DNA of 50,223 nt from Calditrichaceae bacterium (lineage in GTDB: Bacteria > Calditrichota > Calditrichia > RBG-13-44-9 > J075), in the NCBI GenBank assembly GCA_013360445.1, contig JABWBP010000045.1:1-50223 (forward strand), read 5' to 3'. Shown piece by piece: positions 39,725 through 47,366 of this stretch. The notes below the pieces were generated by a model. The model was given only the letters and a program-made list of their open reading frames with translations, was not told the origin of the DNA and did not search any database. Position 1 is the stretch's first letter; every line of letters starts with the position of its first letter. The position numbers and the translations under genes were made by a program.

Positions 39725-41464
39725 TCACTTAAATTGCCGCCGCTCCTGGCTGTAGGGGAAAATGTGGATGAATTCTCCCCGGTTCAACTTCTCCTGGTAT
39801 TCCCGCCAGAACTCCACGTTCAGCAAATCCCCATGGTGTTCCCGGAATACTTCGTAAAGATGCTCCGGCAACCCCAAAAAGTGGCGGAATTCTTCCGGGA
39901 ACACGTCGTTCTCGCCGATGGCAAACCAGGGCTCGTCGGAGAGCGCCTCGTCGAAATCCGCGGGCGGGGGAACCTTGCGGAAATTGCAGGTGTTGAGCAG
40001 GCAAAGCTCGTCATAGTCGTAAAAAATCACCCGGCCGTGGCGGGTCACCCCGAAGTTCTTCAACATCATGTCGCCGGGGAAAATATTGCTGGCGGCCATG
40101 TCTTTGATGGCGTTCCCGTAGTCGATCACCGCGGCGCGGGCGGCGGCGTCTTCCGCTTCCTGAACGTAAATATCCAGGGGAATCATGCGCCGCTCCACGT
40201 AGGCGTGTTTAATGATGACGTGGCTGTCCTCCACGCGTACGGTCTGGACGGCGGTCTCCTCCAATTCCCGGAGCAGTTCTTCCGAGAAGCGCCGGCGCTC
40301 GAATTTGAGGTGCTCGAACTCCTGGGCGTCCACCAGCCGCCCCGCGCGATCATGGTTGAATACCAACCGGTATTTGGACAACACCGCCTCCCGGGTACTC
40401 TTTTTGGGATATTCAAAACGGTCTTTGATCAATTTGAATACCAGATCGTAACCCGGGATGGTAAAAACGGCCATGACCATCCCTTTCTGGCCCCGGGCGA
40501 CCTCGAAGCAGTCATCGCTGCCGGCCAGGTAGCGCAAGATATCCCGGTACAACTCGGTTTTGCCGTGCTTGTTGTGTCCGATGGAAATGTAGATCTCCGC
40601 TTCCCGCTTGCGGGGCATGATGGATTTGAGGAACGCGACCAGGTCATAAGTTCGTTCTGTTTCCACCAGAAAGTAGGAGCGGGTAAAACTGAACAGGATG
40701 CTCACCTCGTTTTCGTCCAACAGCACCGCGTCTGCCAGGATGCCGTCGGCATGGTTGTGTAAAGCGATAACGAAAGGGAAGGTATGGGAGCCGCTGAACA
40801 TGCGCCCGACGATGTAAGCGGCCATGCGCCGGTAGAACACCGCTTTGACGACCTGGGCGCGCTCCACCACTTTCAGCGCCCCGATTTGCCGGAGATGGGC
40901 TTCGATTTGGGTAGCGATGAACCGGGCGTCGCGCTCCAGCTCCTGGTAGGGAAGGCGAAAGCGGTAGTCTTGCAAAATTGCTTTGGCCAGGTTCAAGGTG
41001 GAAGTAAATCCCTGGTAGCTGCGGCACACCGGCTGGGGAGAGGGGGTAGGGGGAGTCTCGAAATCCGTGTCCACGAATTCGATCTGGGGGTCCACTCCCG
41101 CGGTGCTGAAAATCCGCCGGGTGGCGGAGTTGAAGAAGGTTTCCGCCAGCTCCCAGTCGTTGCGCCCGGTGATCATCCCGGAATAGACCGCCTTGAGGCC
41201 GGCCCAGACCATTTTATCCTCGGTTCGCTCCGCCAGCAGTTCCCGCAGTTTCACCATCATTTGATCAACGATTTTTTTATAGAGATCTAACCGTTCTGCA
41301 GCATCGCCCTGGATGCCGTGCCAATCGCGGCTCTCGAAGCGGGATTTAGCCCGGCGGGTGATGGTTCTGAATTGATTCTGGTACTCGTCAAAGGCCTCGT
41401 AAATCGCCTGGGCGCCTAAGTTGGCGAGGCGGCTCTCCGTTAAACGGGGGGATGTGGGGGTCAT
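39725..41464 (-). CDS. aceK: Isocitrate dehydrogenase kinase/phosphatase
   Basis: This 579-residue protein switches isocitrate dehydrogenase on and off by phosphorylation, diverting carbon to the glyoxylate shunt. The signatures are LANLGAQAIYEAFDEYQ near the N-terminus, the ATP-binding ARGQKGMVMAVFTIPGYD and VFKLIKDRF, and LKNFGVTRHGRVIFYDYDE in the catalytic region. The length is close to E. coli AceK (578). Start 41464 has GGAG eleven bases upstream; the frame to 41575 runs into an ACGTAAT array. No icd, aceA or aceB lies in the window. The family is mainly known from Proteobacteria. The 3' end is adjacent to the integrase remnant. Confidence 0.95.
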   Translation of the reverse strand: MTPTSPRLTESRLANLGAQAIYEAFDEYQNQFRTITRRAKSRFESRDWHGIQGDAAERLDLYKKIVDQMMVKLRELLAERTEDKMVWAGLKAVYSGMITGRNDWELAETFFNSATRRIFSTAGVDPQIEFVDTDFETPPTPSPQPVCRSYQGFTSTLNLAKAILQDYRFRLPYQELERDARFIATQIEAHLRQIGALKVVERAQVVKAVFYRRMAAYIVGRMFSGSHTFPFVIALHNHADGILADAVLLDENEVSILFSFTRSYFLVETERTYDLVAFLKSIMPRKREAEIYISIGHNKHGKTELYRDILRYLAGSDDCFEVARGQKGMVMAVFTIPGYDLVFKLIKDRFEYPKKSTREAVLSKYRLVFNHDRAGRLVDAQEFEHLKFERRRFSEELLRELEETAVQTVRVEDSHVIIKHAYVERRMIPLDIYVQEAEDAAARAAVIDYGNAIKDMAASNIFPGDMMLKNFGVTRHGRVIFYDYDELCLLNTCNFRKVPPPADFDEALSDEPWFAIGENDVFPEEFRHFLGLPEHLYEVFREHHGDLLNVEFWREYQEKLNRGEFIHIFPYSQERRQFK

Positions 41465-41508
41465 GGGTGGCTGGGTCTCCGTTTTTTCGATTGCGGGAAG
41501 CGGGGGGC

Positions 41509-41603
41509 GTAACTCGTAATGCGTAATAAAAACGGAATACGCACGACCTCGTATAGCCGTGACATTACGTTTCACGTATTACGCTTTACGTCCCACGTTC
41601 CGC
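41509..41603. repeat. ACGTAATACGT word array, copy 3
   Basis: Left words (AACTCGTAATGCGTAATAAA) and right words (GACATTACGTTTCACGTATT, ACGCTTTACGTCCCACG) lie between the divergent aceK and membrane-protein genes. Confidence 0.75.
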
Positions 41604-41770
41604 TTTCTCCCACTCGAATCAAATTTTTTTTGCATCGCCGGTTCGGGGGGGTTATTTTCCGCCCTCCGGGAACCGATCGCTCTCCTGGCCGTAAGGTTTT
41701 CGAGCCGCATAAAAGTAATCAAAAATATGGCCGGAAAAAACGAGGAAAAAACGAGGGAAAACGATCAGGT

Positions 41771-43282
41771 ATGGCAAATGCTCTGGCAATACTGGAAAAG
41801 CGCCTGCGCAAAGGCCAGCGCCGCTTCACCATGACCGAAGCGGCCGCGGTTACCGGGCTGTCCCTGGACGAAGCGCGCGACGGTTTAGATCTGCTGATGG
41901 CAAAATACATCTGCCGCTTGCAGGTGACCGAGAACGGGGATTTGATCGTGGACTTCGGAGAATCGCTGCGCCGGCGCGGCGAAAAGAGCTTTTCCGAGCG
42001 GATGAATGAGTTCCGGGAGTGGTTGTGGAAGATATTCAAGGTGATTTACAAAGCCTGGATTGCTTTAACCCTAATAATCTATTTCGTGATCTTCCTGGTG
42101 ATTATGCTCGCGTTGCTGGTCGCCGCGGGCTCTCAAAAAGGAAAAAGCCGCAAGTCTCCCGTCAACTTAGATGCGGTTTTGCGGGTTTTTTACGCCATTT
42201 TTCGCTGGCAGACCTCAGGCGGCGCCACCGTGTTTCGCACCGACCGCCGCGGCTACCGCTACCGGGAATACCAACCCCCTTCCTCGATATTAAAGCCGGG
42301 CAAGAAAAATTTCATCGCCGCGGTGTATGATTTCGTATTCGGCCCTGCGCGGGTGGAGGTCGATCCGCTCCATAATCCCCGGGAAGTCGCCGCATTTCTG
42401 AAAGAGAACCGGGGAATCCTGCTCACCGCGGACTTGCAGGCCCTGGCGGGATGGAACGCCGCGGATGCGGAGACGTTTTTTACCGATTGTCTGGTGCGTT
42501 TCCGGGGGGACGTGAAAGTGAGTGAAAACGGGGTGGTTTACGGGCAGTTCGATGAAATAACCCGGGGAGTGGGGGAGGGGCAGCCTGCTCCTTTGGAGCC
42601 TTCTCCTTCGAGCGTCGTTCGATCCTTTTCAAAGGAATCTACGATCGGATCGCAGGACGGCAAGATCGAGCATTACTGGGATGAATACGAGCCGGAATAT
42701 GAATTGACCGGAAACAGCCCGGCTTACAATTTTGCCATTTTAGTGATGAACGGGTTCAACCTGCTTTTCTCCTTCGCGGTGCTCAACGGCCTGTTGGGGC
42801 GGGCGTTCGTCGCCGGGGAGTATAGTGAAATCGGCTACCTGGTGGATGGAGCGCTGCACGCCAATCCCGCGACGGCGGCGCTGTTAGGCTGGATTCCATT
42901 CATATTTTCAGCCCTGTTTTTTCTCATTCCCCTTGTGCGCTGGTTCGGCATCCGGCGCGCCCGCCGCCGCCGTTTCCGCAACAACCTTCGCAAACGGTTT
43001 TTCAAGGCGATTTTCAACAGCCGCGGGGAGCCTCGGACGGCGAAGGAAATCCTGCGCTCCGTAAATACCGGCGCCGTGGAGGAACCCGTATCCCTCACAA
43101 CCGCGGAAAAAATCCTCGACGAGCTGGCGCTGGATTTGCAAGGTGAAATCGTAGTAAGGGAAGATGGAACCCTTGCCTATGCCTTCCCGCGAATTCGCCG
43201 GGAAATGGAAGAAGCGCCCCGGCTGCGCGCCCGGCGAACGGCAGTAAAAGAGTTAGGCGATGTTATCATGGATAGTGAATAG
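41771..43282 (+). CDS. Membrane protein with three winged-helix-like repeats, unknown function
   Basis: This 503-residue protein is not assigned to a named family. It alternates soluble and membrane parts. Soluble unit 1 is about 1-65 (RRFTMTEAAAVTGLSLDEAR ending ENGDLIVDFG). A transmembrane helix follows (WIALTLIIYFVIFLVIMLAL). Soluble unit 2 reads LLTADLQALAGWNAADAETF ending ENGVVYGQF. Two helices (NGFNLLFSFAVLNGLLG; WIPFIFSALFFLIPLVRWF) come next, then soluble unit 3 (VSLTTAEKILDELALDLQGE ending EDGTLAYAFPRI). The three soluble units share a helix-turn-helix-then-hairpin pattern with an [E]xNG/DG-x-L/V-x-Y/V-F ending. Start 41771 is the first ATG after a long low-quality frame. It is divergent from aceK. 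Confidence 0.7.
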   Translation: MANALAILEKRLRKGQRRFTMTEAAAVTGLSLDEARDGLDLLMAKYICRLQVTENGDLIVDFGESLRRRGEKSFSERMNEFREWLWKIFKVIYKAWIALTLIIYFVIFLVIMLALLVAAGSQKGKSRKSPVNLDAVLRVFYAIFRWQTSGGATVFRTDRRGYRYREYQPPSSILKPGKKNFIAAVYDFVFGPARVEVDPLHNPREVAAFLKENRGILLTADLQALAGWNAADAETFFTDCLVRFRGDVKVSENGVVYGQFDEITRGVGEGQPAPLEPSPSSVVRSFSKESTIGSQDGKIEHYWDEYEPEYELTGNSPAYNFAILVMNGFNLLFSFAVLNGLLGRAFVAGEYSEIGYLVDGALHANPATAALLGWIPFIFSALFFLIPLVRWFGIRRARRRRFRNNLRKRFFKAIFNSRGEPRTAKEILRSVNTGAVEEPVSLTTAEKILDELALDLQGEIVVREDGTLAYAFPRIRREMEEAPRLRARRTAVKELGDVIMDSE

Positions 43283-43283
43283 A

Positions 43284-43522
43284 AGAGTGTTATAGTACCT
43301 GTAGTGCTAGTTCTACCAACGGACACTCGATCTAACCGCGAATTGACGCGAATAAACACTCATTTCGGCCGGTCTTGATCCTATAGTTATTCGCGTTTAT
43401 TCGCGTGTATTTGAGGTTTAAACCAACTAGCACTACAGGTTATAGTGTTTTAGTGTTGTGGTGGGGGATACCTGAGTTACTCTAACACCCGAACACTTGA
43501 ACACTCAAACACTTAAGCACTC
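43284..43522. repeat. Triple-nested repeat: octamer array around a 15-bp inverted repeat around CGCGAAT words
   Basis: The outer GTGTT-octamer arms are at about 43284-43297 and 43440-43522. Inside them, CCTGTAGTGCTAGTT (43298-43312) and AACTAGCACTACAGG (43425-43439) are exact complements. Inside those, CGCGAATTGACGCGAATAAA words (43338-43357) face TTATTCGCGTTTATTCGCG (43387-43405). TTATAGT occurs on both outer flanks of the inner element (43290-43296, 43440-43446) like a target-site duplication. The 266-nt gap between the membrane protein and the cupin gene is otherwise empty. Confidence 0.8.
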
Positions 43523-43548
43523 CCTTTTAAAACCATGGAGGCGCAATC

Positions 43549-43878
43549 ATGCCGCAGGATCTTACTTCTCGAGTGATGAATCTGGAAACTATGATCGAAT
43601 ACCAGGAAGGATCGGTCGTCAGCCGCACCGTTATCGGCAAAAAAAGCGGCACCGTTACCCTGTTTGCTTTTGCCGCCGGGCAGGGGCTGAGCGAGCATAC
43701 CGCCCCGTACGACGCGCTGGCGTACATACTGGACGGAAGCGCGGAGATTCGCATCTCCGGCAAACCCTTCCAACTCGAAAAAGGCGAGATGATCATCATG
43801 CCCGCCAACCAGCCGCACGCCCTGAGCGCCGCCCGGCCCTTCAAAATGCTGCTGGTGATGATCAAATCGCAGGAATGA
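43549..43878 (+). CDS. Small single-domain cupin protein
   Basis: This 109-residue beta-barrel protein has cupin motif 1 as GQGLSEHTAPYDALAYILDGSAE (G-x5-H-x-H-type, with H in SEHTAP) and motif 2 as LEKGEMIIMPANQPHAL. One metal-binding His of motif 1 is replaced (H-T rather than H-x-H), so metal binding is uncertain. The substrate cannot be inferred. GGAGG lies eight bases before the ATG. It is followed 121 nt later by a small conserved gene, a pairing that may be functional. Confidence 0.85.
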   Translation: MPQDLTSRVMNLETMIEYQEGSVVSRTVIGKKSGTVTLFAFAAGQGLSEHTAPYDALAYILDGSAEIRISGKPFQLEKGEMIIMPANQPHALSAARPFKMLLVMIKSQE

Positions 43879-43999
43879 TTGACGGCTTGCCCCTGTGGGG
43901 GGGACGGGTGATTATGAATCTTTTCGGATCCGGTATTGCCGGAGGGGATGCGGAGTTCCGGCATTTTGCATCTGAAATCCGTAGGAAGGCAGCGAGACT

Positions 44000-44227
44000 A
44001 TGAGCGACTTTTCCGCCAATCAAGAGGGCCGCCGAATTGCCGAAGCGGTGAAAACCGCCTGCCTGAAGGCCGCCGTGGAAGCGTATGAACACGCCCAAAT
44101 GAGCGGGTTGTGCCACGAAGGCGCCTGGGATTGCGCCGTGGACGCCATCCGGGCGTTGGATATCGAAACGGTGCTCGCCCGCCTGCCGGGCCCGGTTGCC
44201 AGGGATGAGGGGTTGCCGCCAGGATAA
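44000..44227 (+). CDS. Conserved-looking small helical protein next to the cupin gene
   Basis: This 75-residue protein is helical: EGRRIAEAVKTACLKAAVEA, then MSGLCHEGAWDCAVDAIRAL, then a Pro/Gly tail. I recall similar small proteins encoded near cupins in other bacteria, without a proven function. The CHEGAWDCAVD core with two cysteines is the most distinctive part. A weak AGGAAGG lies fifteen bases before the start. Coding status is supported by clean codon structure and lack of an alternative frame. Confidence 0.6.
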   Translation: MSDFSANQEGRRIAEAVKTACLKAAVEAYEHAQMSGLCHEGAWDCAVDAIRALDIETVLARLPGPVARDEGLPPG

Positions 44228-44314
44228 AAATTGGTTTTCCAACCCGATCTGGATATATTAGCAGCGTTTAAGCGAATACCCTGAATCATGATGGTAATTG
44301 AAACGGGATACTAC

Positions 44315-45649
44315 ATGAAAAAGCTGGAAGAGAAAATTAATCTGGGGTACTTTTTGGCGGGGCTGGGTATCCTTATCGGGCTGGGTATCCTTTTTTATGT
44401 GTATGACTACTTCAAACTCAAAAATAGGGATTCCTATGCCGTAACCCAGATCTTTTTTGCCGATAATATCTCCAACGCCCACCAGAAACTCATCGAGCGT
44501 TTTAATGAAGAATACCGGGGGCGAATCGAGGTTATCCCGATTAATTTGCCGTTTTCAAAGTTCAGCACTAATGAGCGTAAGGAACTGCTGGCCAGGTCGC
44601 TGCGCAGCAAAAGCGACCGGATCGACGTGTTTGCGGTAGATTTGATCTGGGTTCCGCGATTTGCCCGCTGGGGAGAACCGTTAGGGATGTACGTTCCGGT
44701 AAATGAACGTTCCCGGATTTTGGAAAGCGCCCTGCAATCTTGTTACGTCGAGGAGCAATTGGTCGCCATTCCTTTTTATATTGATGTCGGGATGATGTAT
44801 TATCGCCGGGATCTTTTGGAATCGCTGCCGGACTATCCGCAGTTAACAGAAAAATTGAAGAATGCGCTCTCCTGGGAAGAATTTATCGAGCTGCACCGCC
44901 GGCTGCCCCGCCCGAACCATCCTTTTTATATGTTCCCGGCCAAAAATTATGAAGGTTTGGTGTGCAGCTTTATTGATCTGCTGGAATGCCAGGAGCAGTC
45001 GATTTTTGCCGGCGATTCCGTGCAGCTGAATACCCCCGCCGCCAGAAAAAGCTTGCAGTTGCTGGTGGACCTGGTTCACACTTACCGGATGACCCCGGAA
45101 GTGGTAACGGAATTCGATGAGATGAACAACTACCGCTACGCGCTAAGCCACGACGCCCTCTTCTTCCGCGGCTGGCCGGGATTTTTGCGCAATTTCGACG
45201 CTATTGATACCCCGGAAATGAAGAACAAACTGAAGAAAGTGGAGCCGGCGGCGTTACCCTATTTTGAAGATCACAAGCCGGTCTCGGTATATGGCGGATG
45301 GAACTTGATGATCTCCAGGTTCTCTGCCAAAAAAAGCGCTGCCCTGGAATTTATTCGATTTCTGATGCGAAAAGAGAGCCAGGAATTACTGTACGATGAA
45401 GGAGGTTATCTCCCGGTGAATCAGGCGGTTTACCAGGATTCACTATTCCTGGAAAGAAATCCCGAACTGCATTATTATCGCCGGTTGTTGCAGAATGGGG
45501 TGCACCGGCCCCAGGTAGCGGATTATACCAAAATATCGGATGTGATCTCCTATTACGTCCACTCGGCCATCAAAAAGGATATTCCCGTCGGGCAGGCGCT
45601 GGAGCGGGCGACAGAGGCGATCAATTCCCAAGAAGTATTAATAAGATGA
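44315..45649 (+). CDS. Membrane-anchored extracellular solute-binding protein (family 1 type)
   Basis: This 444-residue protein has an uncleaved-looking N-terminal anchor (FLAGLGILIGLGILFYVYDYF) with no lipobox. A periplasmic-binding fold of the ABC sugar type follows: FNEEYRGRIEVIPI, DVFAVDLIWVPRFARWG, YIDVGMMYYRRDLLE, LSHDALFFRGWPG, VYGGWNLMISRFS and LYDEGGYLPVNQAVY. No permease or ATPase gene is near. Instead a histidine kinase begins 12 nt downstream, followed by a sigma-54 regulator, so this protein probably presents a ligand to the kinase rather than feeding a transporter (inference). Start 44315 is preferred (GGGA seven bases upstream); ATGs at 44288 and 44291 are possible. Confidence 0.85.
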   Translation: MKKLEEKINLGYFLAGLGILIGLGILFYVYDYFKLKNRDSYAVTQIFFADNISNAHQKLIERFNEEYRGRIEVIPINLPFSKFSTNERKELLARSLRSKSDRIDVFAVDLIWVPRFARWGEPLGMYVPVNERSRILESALQSCYVEEQLVAIPFYIDVGMMYYRRDLLESLPDYPQLTEKLKNALSWEEFIELHRRLPRPNHPFYMFPAKNYEGLVCSFIDLLECQEQSIFAGDSVQLNTPAARKSLQLLVDLVHTYRMTPEVVTEFDEMNNYRYALSHDALFFRGWPGFLRNFDAIDTPEMKNKLKKVEPAALPYFEDHKPVSVYGGWNLMISRFSAKKSAALEFIRFLMRKESQELLYDEGGYLPVNQAVYQDSLFLERNPELHYYRRLLQNGVHRPQVADYTKISDVISYYVHSAIKKDIPVGQALERATEAINSQEVLIR

Positions 45650-45661
45650 GGTATCGTTCTC

Positions 45662-47152
45662 ATGAATTCCTCCATACCGGGTTTTCTGGAAAGGTTCAAA
45701 AAATACCATTTTGAATTAAAACACCTGCTGGTCATTTTTTTTGTGCTGGTCTTTTTTTTAATCCTCATCTCCTTCGTTCATAAAACCACGCTGCAAGAAT
45801 TGTTAGTGAATACCCAGGACTGGTATCAACAGGACTCCGCGGAAAGGATGGCGAATTTGACCGCCACTTCCCTGGAACTTCTCCTGGAAACCACCGGAAA
45901 ATCTGTCGCCCGGTCCGAGGAAGAAGTGCAGCAGACCATTCAGGCGTTTAACATTATTTTAAGCCAGCAAAAGCTCCAGCAAAGTGTGTACGAGGTTTGC
46001 ATCCTGGTGCAGTGGGGAGATCAAATTTTGGCGATTGATGACGGTAGAACGCTCTACGATTATTTTTTTGAAACCCAACGCGGAATACCCCCTCCCGACG
46101 GCAACCATTCGAAGGCGATTCAATATTATCGCACGAATCTGAAAAATCAGTTAATGGAAAATGAGCAGATTTACAGTGTCCGCGAGGGGGAGCAGGTGTT
46201 TCATGTCTTCGTGCCCTTCGTGCCCAAGGGAGAATTCGTCGGCGCGGTATATATTAAAAATGTCCCGGATTTCTCCTTCATTACCCGCAAGATCATCACC
46301 AGTTACGACGAAACCGCCCTGATCTTCGCCTCCCTGATCACCCTGGGTTTGATCGCCATGTTCTACATTTCTTCTTACACCGTAAAAGAGCGCAATGAAA
46401 CCCAGCAACTGCTGTTTCAAGAGCAGGAAAAATACCTGATGGAAAAAGTGGATCGCCAAAAAGAGGCATTGTTCACCAAACGGATTTACCACACCCACCA
46501 TAAAGCGGAAAAGGTGATGGGGTTTATCAAAGACGATCTGCGCAATCTTTCCGGCGACAATATTGCAGAAACCCGGCAGCGCCTGACCCGCTACGCCAAT
46601 TTCGTTTCCCGGGTGATTTATGATATGAAGTGGTACGATCCCCCGCTGCAAGCGATCCGCAATCCGCTATTTCAAACCGACCTTAACGAGGTGATCCGCT
46701 TCATCGTGCAAAACATTTTTTTGCGAACCTCCCATAATGTTACCTACCAGTTCAAATTAGAGTTGGACGAAAATCTGCCGCCGGTTTCCATCAACGAATT
46801 TGTGGCCTGGGAGGTGCTGGAACCGCTCCTGCAAAATTGTGTGGAACACTCCGGCGATGAGGAGGTCGTCATTTCGGTCACAACCGGCTATTCCGCGGAG
46901 CAGAAAACCTCGCGGATTACCATCGGGGATAACGGCAGGGGGTTTAAACCCGAATTGTTGCAGGAAAACGAGCAGGGGATCAAGAAACTCTTTTTGGAAA
47001 ACACTTCCACCAAAGAGAGCAGCCAGAATGCCGGCTACGGCTGCTACATTGCTTACGAAATTTCCACCCGGCGCTGCGGCTGGCATTTGGATGCCGAGAA
47101 CCTCCCCGACGGCGGCTGCCGCTATGTTATTACCATTCCCAACCAATCTTAA
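45662..47152 (+). CDS. Sensor histidine kinase with atypical phosphoacceptor region
   Basis: This 496-residue protein has transmembrane helix 1 (about 21-39), a periplasmic sensor domain of about 170 residues (dCache-like in size), transmembrane helix 2 (about 220-239), and a cytoplasmic coiled coil. The ATPase is clear: N-box LEPLLQNCVEHS (N392), G1 IGDNGRGF (D423) and G2 NAGYGCYIAYE. The expected H-E-x-x-N/P phosphoacceptor box is absent. The only His-rich helix is TKRIYHTHHKAEKVMGFIKD, with H277, H279 and H280. It lies between the binding-protein and sigma-54-regulator genes. GAGG is ten bases upstream. Confidence 0.87.
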   Translation: MNSSIPGFLERFKKYHFELKHLLVIFFVLVFFLILISFVHKTTLQELLVNTQDWYQQDSAERMANLTATSLELLLETTGKSVARSEEEVQQTIQAFNIILSQQKLQQSVYEVCILVQWGDQILAIDDGRTLYDYFFETQRGIPPPDGNHSKAIQYYRTNLKNQLMENEQIYSVREGEQVFHVFVPFVPKGEFVGAVYIKNVPDFSFITRKIITSYDETALIFASLITLGLIAMFYISSYTVKERNETQQLLFQEQEKYLMEKVDRQKEALFTKRIYHTHHKAEKVMGFIKDDLRNLSGDNIAETRQRLTRYANFVSRVIYDMKWYDPPLQAIRNPLFQTDLNEVIRFIVQNIFLRTSHNVTYQFKLELDENLPPVSINEFVAWEVLEPLLQNCVEHSGDEEVVISVTTGYSAEQKTSRITIGDNGRGFKPELLQENEQGIKKLFLENTSTKESSQNAGYGCYIAYEISTRRCGWHLDAENLPDGGCRYVITIPNQS

Positions 47153-47180
47153 TCAGTGATGTTACGCAGGGTTAAAAATT

Positions 47181-47323
47181 GGCCACAGAGTCACAGAGGG
47201 CACAGAGAAAATCAAATATTCAGTGAGCCTGAGGCTGCTTCGATAAACCAAAGCTTGAAAAAATTGATAAAACCTCCGTGTTCTCTGTGTCTTTTGCATG
47301 GTGAGTTTATCGAACCATGCGGC
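47181..47323. repeat. CACAGAG word array with nested TTCGATAAAC element
   Basis: CACAGAGTCACAGAGGGCAC words (47184-47210) face CCGTGTTCTCTGTGTC words (47275-47292). The centre and right flank hold GCTTCGATAAACC and its inverted partner GGTGAGTTTATCGAACC, part of a second dispersed palindrome family. It fills the gap between the kinase and regulator genes. Confidence 0.75.
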
Positions 47324-47366
47324 AAAATGTGTAGCAGCAGTTAATCATAAGCTAAAAAGGGCAAAA

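Noticed and set aside
39492-39728. 78-codon minus-strand ORF taken as a gene
   Set aside because: The frame gives no domain. The integrase similarity is in the two other frames, so this ORF is a by-product of the degenerate pseudogene.
43497-44003. 168-codon plus-strand ORF overlapping the cupin gene
   Set aside because: It lies in another frame of the cupin gene, is rich in Arg/His, and lacks any start signal. The cupin frame has a strong GGAGG site and clear motifs.
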